Source: Lachnospiraceae bacterium UBA3732 (lineage in GTDB: Bacteria; Bacillota; Clostridia; Lachnospirales; Lachnospiraceae). Taken from it: a stretch of 17,513 nucleotides of DNA. Both the position numbers and the translations under genes were made by a program. The notes below the pieces were generated by a model. The model made no database searches, was not told the origin of the DNA, and saw only the letters and a program-made list of their open reading frames with translations. Shown here piece by piece: positions 13,569 through 17,513 of the stretch (position 1 is the first letter of the stretch; every line of letters starts with the position of its first letter). Where the stretch lies: NCBI GenBank assembly GCA_002372545.1, contig DFHD01000013.1, positions 1 to 17,513 of the forward strand. The letters are read 5' to 3'.

Positions 13569-14513
13569 TTATTTCCGGTAAAAGACGATGGTATCCCCCA
13601 GCTCCACGTTGTAATCCGGGGCGGGCTTTTCCGTCCGGTTTTTCCGGCGGACAAGGATCACGACGCAGCCGTACTTTTCGGTAAGCTCATCTGTGGAAAG
13701 ACCGATCCACATGCTGTCGATACCAATGAGAGCAGTTTCCAGCTTCAGTCCAAGTGCCCGGTTGCCCTTTTCCGCACTGGTATACTGCTGAACGAAACCG
13801 GCGGAAATAATACCTGTGGGGATGGCTACCACGCCGACGCCCAGAAACGCAATGACGATGGCCATGATCTTTCCTGCCAGGGTGATGGGATAGATATCTC
13901 CGTAGCCCACGGTGAGCAGGGTGGACATACTCCACCAGATGCCGGAAAATGCATTCCGGAAGTTCTCCGGCTGTGCCTCATGCTCCGCACTGTACATGAA
14001 AAGGGAGGAGGCCAGCATCAGAATGATAATGATAAATACGGAGGAAAGGATCTGATTCCTTTTCTCCAGCAGAACGGATTTGATGACATTAAAGGAATCC
14101 GTGGTATTATTGATGCGGAAAAGGTGGAAGATCCGCACAACGCGGAGCATCCGGAAGGCCACGAAGCCCGAAAGAAAGAAGAAGGGCAGGATGGTCAGAA
14201 GGTCCACGATCCCGTCAAAGGAACAGAGAAACCGGAGCTTGGCTCTGCCGGGACCGGAATCCGGAAAAAGATAGTCTGCCGTCCAGATCCGGAGGGCATA
14301 TTCGATAACAAAGATCACCACCGTCAGGAGCTCCAGCGAGTGCATGGTGTTTTTCCAGCCGGAAAGCTCGTCGAAGGTCTGCATGAACATGAGCGTTATG
14401 TTCAGCAGGATATTGACCACGATAAAAATATCAAAGACCCTGCTGGCAACGTCCTTTTCCTGTCCGATCTGGATGATATCAAAGATCCTTTTTCTGTTCA
14501 GCTGCTTTTTCAT
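13569..14513 (-). CDS. Voltage-gated-type potassium channel
   Basis: Six-transmembrane K+ channel subunit of 314 residues. Segments S1 about 26-46, S2 about 59-77, S3 about 99-116, and an S4-like helix FRMLRVVRIFHLFRI (120-134) with Arg at 121, 124, 127 and 133, spaced every three residues at first. S5 is about 155-174, then the pore helix and selectivity filter TVGYGD (201-206), and S6 about 213-243. A cytoplasmic C-terminus (about 250-314) ends in a small beta-rich TrkA-C-like stretch (VELGDTIVFYRK), suggesting ligand control. GGAG lies about 10 nt before the ATG. It has its own promoter and is divergent from the ABC exporter. Confidence 0.94.
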   Translation of the reverse strand: MKKQLNRKRIFDIIQIGQEKDVASRVFDIFIVVNILLNITLMFMQTFDELSGWKNTMHSLELLTVVIFVIEYALRIWTADYLFPDSGPGRAKLRFLCSFDGIVDLLTILPFFFLSGFVAFRMLRVVRIFHLFRINNTTDSFNVIKSVLLEKRNQILSSVFIIIILMLASSLFMYSAEHEAQPENFRNAFSGIWWSMSTLLTVGYGDIYPITLAGKIMAIVIAFLGVGVVAIPTGIISAGFVQQYTSAEKGNRALGLKLETALIGIDSMWIGLSTDELTEKYGCVVILVRRKNRTEKPAPDYNVELGDTIVFYRK

Positions 14514-14611
14514 TATGCGGTCACTCCGGTACGTCGGTAGATTCGATCATTTTCATGCAATTTACAGAGGGAGAAGATTCCCCTTGGCAGAGGGCTTCCT
14601 CTGATAGATTC

Positions 14612-14640
14612 AGTATAATGTGTTTCCGGGGGAAAAACAA
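14612..14640 (-). promoter_or_regulatory. Promoter of the potassium channel gene
   Basis: On the minus strand TTGTTT (14640-14635), 17 bp, TATACT (14617-14612). The predicted leader is about 90 nt. Confidence 0.6.
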
Positions 14641-14662
14641 CTTTTCTTTTATGCTGCTGACG

Positions 14663-14671
14663 TGGTATCAT
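14663..14671 (+). promoter_or_regulatory. Extended -10 element for the ABC exporter operon
   Basis: TGGTATCAT matches an extended -10 (TG-N-TATCAT). No convincing -35 is visible 17 bp upstream. The start site would be near 14678, giving a leader of about 70 nt. Confidence 0.4.
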
Positions 14672-14749
14672 TTGATCAGGGGGATGCTGTGGCGGTTACA
14701 TTTCCGGGGCACCATCCCTGTTCAGTGAGAAAGGAAGAACGAACGGATC

Positions 14750-15490
14750 ATGATCGAGATCAGTAATATCAGCAAAACCTATAACGGCACAGTGAAGGCG
14801 GTGGATGACCTTTCGTTTACGGTGAAGGACGGCGAGATCGTGGGCTTCATCGGCCCGAACGGCGCAGGAAAGACCACCACCATCAAGATGCTGACAGGCA
14901 TACTCAGACCGGACGGAGGAACCATCCGGATCAATGACTATGATATGGGAAAGGATTCCATGGCGGCCAAGGGCATCATCGGGTATATCTCGGATAATCC
15001 GGATATGTTTCTGAAACTGACCGGGCTTGAGTTCATCCAGTTTATGGCGGATATCTACAGGGTGCCGGAGGAGGAGAGAAAGGATCGGATCGAGCGGTTT
15101 GCGCAGGTCTTCGATATGCAGGATAATCTGGGGGAAAGGCTGCAGAGCTATTCCCACGGCATGCGTCAGAAAATCATGGTGATCGCCGCACTGGTGCATG
15201 ATCCGGCAGTCTGGATCCTGGATGAACCCATGGTGGGACTGGATCCGAAATCCGCCTATAACCTGAAGCAGATGATGCGGGAGCATGCTTCTGCCGGCAA
15301 CAGCGTTCTTTTCTCTACACATGTGCTCGAGGTGGCGGAAAAGCTCTGCGACAGAGTGATCATTATCCTGCACGGGAAAAAGCACTTTTTCGGGACCATC
15401 GAGGAGCTGAAGGAACAGTATAAAATGGACGATCTGGAAAAGATCTTCCTGGAGATCACGGGCGATGAAGAACACGATAATACTGTATAA
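14750..15490 (+). CDS. ABC transporter ATP-binding protein
   Basis: Complete 246-residue ATPase subunit of an ABC-2-type exporter. Walker A GPNGAGKTT 35-43, Q-loop region YISDNPDMFLK (79-89), signature YSHGMRQK (134-141, a variant of LSGGQ common in exporters), Walker B VWILDEP (154-160), D-loop GLDP (163-166) and H-loop STH (189-191). All catalytic elements are present, in contrast to the truncated relative at 9596. AAAGGAAG lies about 12 nt before the ATG. The permease gene starts 26 nt before this gene's stop, so the two are translationally coupled. Confidence 0.95.
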   Translation: MIEISNISKTYNGTVKAVDDLSFTVKDGEIVGFIGPNGAGKTTTIKMLTGILRPDGGTIRINDYDMGKDSMAAKGIIGYISDNPDMFLKLTGLEFIQFMADIYRVPEEERKDRIERFAQVFDMQDNLGERLQSYSHGMRQKIMVIAALVHDPAVWILDEPMVGLDPKSAYNLKQMMREHASAGNSVLFSTHVLEVAEKLCDRVIIILHGKKHFFGTIEELKEQYKMDDLEKIFLEITGDEEHDNTV

Positions 15491-17120
15491 CGCATTCATG
15501 AAGGATATCCGGATGGATAAGCCGAAGGAAAGAGGGCGGCGCATCAAGAATGTGGTGCTTAGCCTTTTTGCGGTCTTCTGCATCTTTCTTCCGGTGGTGA
15601 TCGGCTCGGCTGTCCTTCTGTATCTTATGACAAAGAGCCTTGCAGGGGCGGGACATGAGGCCTTTGGCGTACAGCTGATCTACGGCCTCATCTCCATTTT
15701 TACCGTGATCTTCGGCATTCATGTGATTTTCACGGAGCTGTATTTTTCCGACGATATCCCCCGGCTGCTTCCCCTGCCCCTGAAGGGAAGGGAGATCGTG
15801 GGCGGTAAGTTTGCGGCGGCCTTTATGAGCGAGAATATCATCCAGTTCATCCTTGTGCTGGCCTGCGTCATCGGCTTCGGGCTTGCGGCAAAGCTGAACC
15901 CTGTGATGTGGGTGCTTTCCTTCGTGGCCGGCTTCTTTCTGTCTGTTGTGCCCATGGCCTACTGCGCCATTCTGGGCATTTTGATCATGAGCTTCACCCG
16001 GATTGTCCGGTCGAAGGATACGGTCAGAAAGATCTCGCTGATCTTCATGCTTCTCATTCTGATCCTTCTGGCAGGCAGCGTCAGCACCATCCGGGATTCG
16101 GATATCGACAGTCTGGTGGTGCGGGCGGCTTCCTCGAAGATGCCCTTTATCCGGATCATGAATATCCTCTTTCCCCAGATCCGCTTGCTGGCAGTATTTA
16201 TGGCGGAGGGGAGCATACCCGCTCTTCTGGGCTATTTTGCCATTTCGGCGGCTTCGGTGGGCATTCTGCTTCTGGCGGCAGACCTTTTTTATATTGATTC
16301 CGTAACGGAGCTGGGCGAGAGTCAGCATAAAAAAAGACATGCCAGGGCGATGACCGCGCGCTCTCTGCGGGGACGAAGCGCTTTTCGGGCGTGCCTCGGA
16401 AGGGACTGGAAGACCCTTGTACGGACGCCGGTCTTCTTCACCAACTGTGTGGCGGTGACCTTTATCTGGCCTCTTTTTGTCTGGATCGCATCGAAGATCC
16501 TGCGGACGGATATCCACCGCAGCGCGCTTTCTGCCCGTTATCTTGCGGAGGACTCCCGGATGCCGGCAATCTATCTGATCTTCTGCCTGGGGATCGGCTT
16601 TATCATGACGGCCATGAATTCGCTGGCCTCCAACGCCTTTTCCCGGGAAGGGGCGCATTTTGAGTACATGAAATATATTCCGGTGAGTTACCGGATCCAG
16701 TGGAATGCAAAGGCGTTTATCAGCGTGGCGGTAAGCACTGCGGGAACCGTGCCCTTCCTGCTGTTCTTCGGCATTTACGTTAAGGCACCGGTCTGGGAGA
16801 CCGGGCTTGGCATTCTGCTGGACGTTCTGGCTATTCTTGTGGTCACGTATTTCGGACTTCTGATGGATGCCATGAACCCCAAGCTGGTCTGGTCGGATGC
16901 TCTATCCGCCCTGAGAGAAAACGAAAACACCTTTTTCTGCATGGCTGTAGCCATTGTTACCGCCGGCGCGCTGGGAACGGGACTGTTCTTCCTGGCGAAG
17001 GCAGTGGGAGAAATCCCCGCCGGGCTTATTGCGGCCGCTGTTCTGCTGATTTTGACCGTGATCCTTTACCGGCGGGGCATGACAAAGGGGCTTTCTTATT
17101 TGGAGGATGTTCTGGAGTGA
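15465..17120 (+). CDS. ABC-2-type transporter permease (large single-polypeptide form)
   Basis: Membrane partner of the preceding ATPase, 551 residues with roughly a dozen hydrophobic segments (for example about 30-53, 69-92, 122-142, 147-176, 191-206) and a polar, basic loop near 285-315. The stretch DDIPRLLPLPLKGREIVGGKF (about 97-115) is typical of ABC-2 exporters whose permease is one long chain. GGAG lies 10 nt before the ATG, which overlaps the ATPase gene by 26 nt. The substrate is unknown; drug, peptide or lipid export are family possibilities. No regulator or immunity gene is adjacent to point to one. Confidence 0.88.
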   Translation: MKNTIILYNAFMKDIRMDKPKERGRRIKNVVLSLFAVFCIFLPVVIGSAVLLYLMTKSLAGAGHEAFGVQLIYGLISIFTVIFGIHVIFTELYFSDDIPRLLPLPLKGREIVGGKFAAAFMSENIIQFILVLACVIGFGLAAKLNPVMWVLSFVAGFFLSVVPMAYCAILGILIMSFTRIVRSKDTVRKISLIFMLLILILLAGSVSTIRDSDIDSLVVRAASSKMPFIRIMNILFPQIRLLAVFMAEGSIPALLGYFAISAASVGILLLAADLFYIDSVTELGESQHKKRHARAMTARSLRGRSAFRACLGRDWKTLVRTPVFFTNCVAVTFIWPLFVWIASKILRTDIHRSALSARYLAEDSRMPAIYLIFCLGIGFIMTAMNSLASNAFSREGAHFEYMKYIPVSYRIQWNAKAFISVAVSTAGTVPFLLFFGIYVKAPVWETGLGILLDVLAILVVTYFGLLMDAMNPKLVWSDALSALRENENTFFCMAVAIVTAGALGTGLFFLAKAVGEIPAGLIAAAVLLILTVILYRRGMTKGLSYLEDVLE

Positions 17121-17149
17121 GAAACCGCTTGCTTTTCTCCTGTTTTTTT
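17119..17149 (+). terminator. Possible intrinsic terminator of the ABC exporter operon
   Basis: GAGAAA (17119-17124) can pair with TTTCTC (17134-17139), followed after three bases by seven T residues (17143-17149). The stem is short and A/T-rich, so the strength is doubtful. Confidence 0.5.
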
Positions 17150-17151
17150 CC

Positions 17152-17342
17152 TATAGTGATAACACAGGGTCGAAAGTCACCCTCGAATGTGCTTGCACAA
17201 TTCGAAGGGTGACTTAACGACCCGCCCGAACATGAGCATGAAGCGTTTTTTCAGAAGAAATCGGAAAAAACGCGGGAATGCGAATGGGCGGAGGATTGCG
17301 GGAGTTCCGAAGGAACGGAGCAATCCGTGTGTTATCATCATA
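17152..17342. repeat. Cloverleaf-like palindromic element with terminal inverted repeats (MITE or structured RNA candidate)
   Basis: The ends TATAGTGATAACACA (17152-17166) and TGTGTTATCATCATA (17328-17342) are inverted repeats matching at 13 of 15, including a perfect 10-bp core. Between them lie three hairpins almost without gaps. Arm 1 (17167-17223): GGGTCG/CGACCC, then AGTCACCCT/AGGGTGACT, CGAAT/ATTCG and GTGC/GCAC. Arm 2 (17222-17291): CCGCCC/GGGCGG and GCGTTTTTTC/GAAAAAACGC. Arm 3 (17293-17326): GGATTGC/GCAATCC and GTTCC/GGAAC. No coding sequence is present. A second partial copy begins at 17408. Confidence 0.8.
17183..17289. repeat. Direct repeat copy 1 (107 bp)
   Basis: Matches 17408-17513 with about nine substitutions and one single-base indel. 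The stretch from CGACCC through the GCGTTTTTTC hairpin is nearly identical. It covers most of arms 1 and 2 of the cloverleaf element. Confidence 0.92.
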
Positions 17343-17392
17343 CATAGTGATTACATATAGTTATCATCATATATAGCTATCATCATACGCAG
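17332..17392. repeat. Short A/T-rich tandem repeat
   Basis: Units TTATCATCATACATAG (17332-17347), TTATCATCATATATAG (17361-17376) and CTATCATCATACGCAG (17377-17392), with a divergent 13-bp unit at 17348-17360. They resemble repeated copies of the right end of the cloverleaf element. Confidence 0.75.
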
Positions 17393-17407
17393 CTGCCATC
17401 AGGCAAA

Positions 17408-17513
17408 TCGAATGCGCTGGCGCAATTCGGAGAATGACTTTGCGACCCGCCCGAACATGAGCATGAAGCGTTTTTTCAGATGAAATCGGAAAAACGCGGG
17501 AATGCGAATGGGC
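17408..17513. repeat. Direct repeat copy 2 (cut by window end)
   Basis: This is the second copy of the 107-bp repeat. The hairpin CGAATGCGC/GCGCAATTCG (17409-17429) and GCGTTTTTTC/GAAAAACGC (17468-17477 with 17489-17497) are kept. The outer left arm of hairpin 1 is not. The element probably continues beyond the window. Confidence 0.9.

Noticed and set aside
15456..16658. 400-codon open frame antisense to the ABC permease
   Set aside because: The permease is coupled to its ATPase and has membrane segments; the antisense frame lacks any family feature.
17167..17326. tRNA or known rRNA fragment
   Set aside because: The cloverleaf-like fold is about twice tRNA length, with long arms and no anticodon, T-loop or CCA features.

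Overview
The window looks like ordinary chromosome from an anaerobic, low-to-mid-GC Firmicute, most likely a Lachnospiraceae-type Clostridium relative. The grounds are the gene types (NrdG activase, a trigger-factor-like lipoprotein, an MBOAT + DHHW pair, ABC-2 exporters), strong AGGAGG-type ribosome sites and roughly 50% GC. This is a judgement from sequence style; no marker gene fixes the genus.

Layout. 1-395 (-) is the N-terminal part of nrdG, running off the window. A divergent promoter region (396-675) holds a strong nrdG promoter and two copies of a GTATATAC-centred palindrome. Then on + come a trigger-factor-like PPIase lipoprotein (676-1872) with a 15-bp tandem-repeat tail and an intrinsic terminator, the lipid II flippase murJ (1947-3566) whose 3' end is a 36-bp tandem repeat, a BAAT/dienelactone-type hydrolase (3705-4637), proA (4730-6004), and an MBOAT O-acyltransferase with its DHHW/AlgJ-like partner (6060-8967), together a probable surface-polysaccharide O-acylation pair.

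Region 8968-10260 is decayed DNA: a histidine-kinase remnant lacking its sensor and part of its ATPase domain, a terminator, and an ABC ATPase remnant cut before its signature motif. Next is an unrecognised small gene (10261-10743) with its own promoter and a leader hairpin. On the minus strand lie a MIF-type tautomerase, a GNAT acetyltransferase, DAHP synthase (aroF-type) and a double-ACT-domain protein. The last two look like an aromatic amino acid unit, separated by a 20-bp tandem repeat and read from a promoter bracketed by a 9-bp inverted repeat. A voltage-gated-type K+ channel (-) and a two-gene ABC exporter (+) follow, divergently arranged.

The right end (17121-17513) has no gene. It contains the most unusual item in the window: a segment at 17157-17337 that can fold, with almost no unpaired linker, into a closing 10-bp stem plus three hairpin arms, followed by a second partial copy (17408-17513). 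One changed base pair is compensated between the copies. This could be a MITE-like element, a structured RNA, or both. I did not find an obvious novel defence or biosynthetic system; the protein-coding genes mostly belong to recognisable families.
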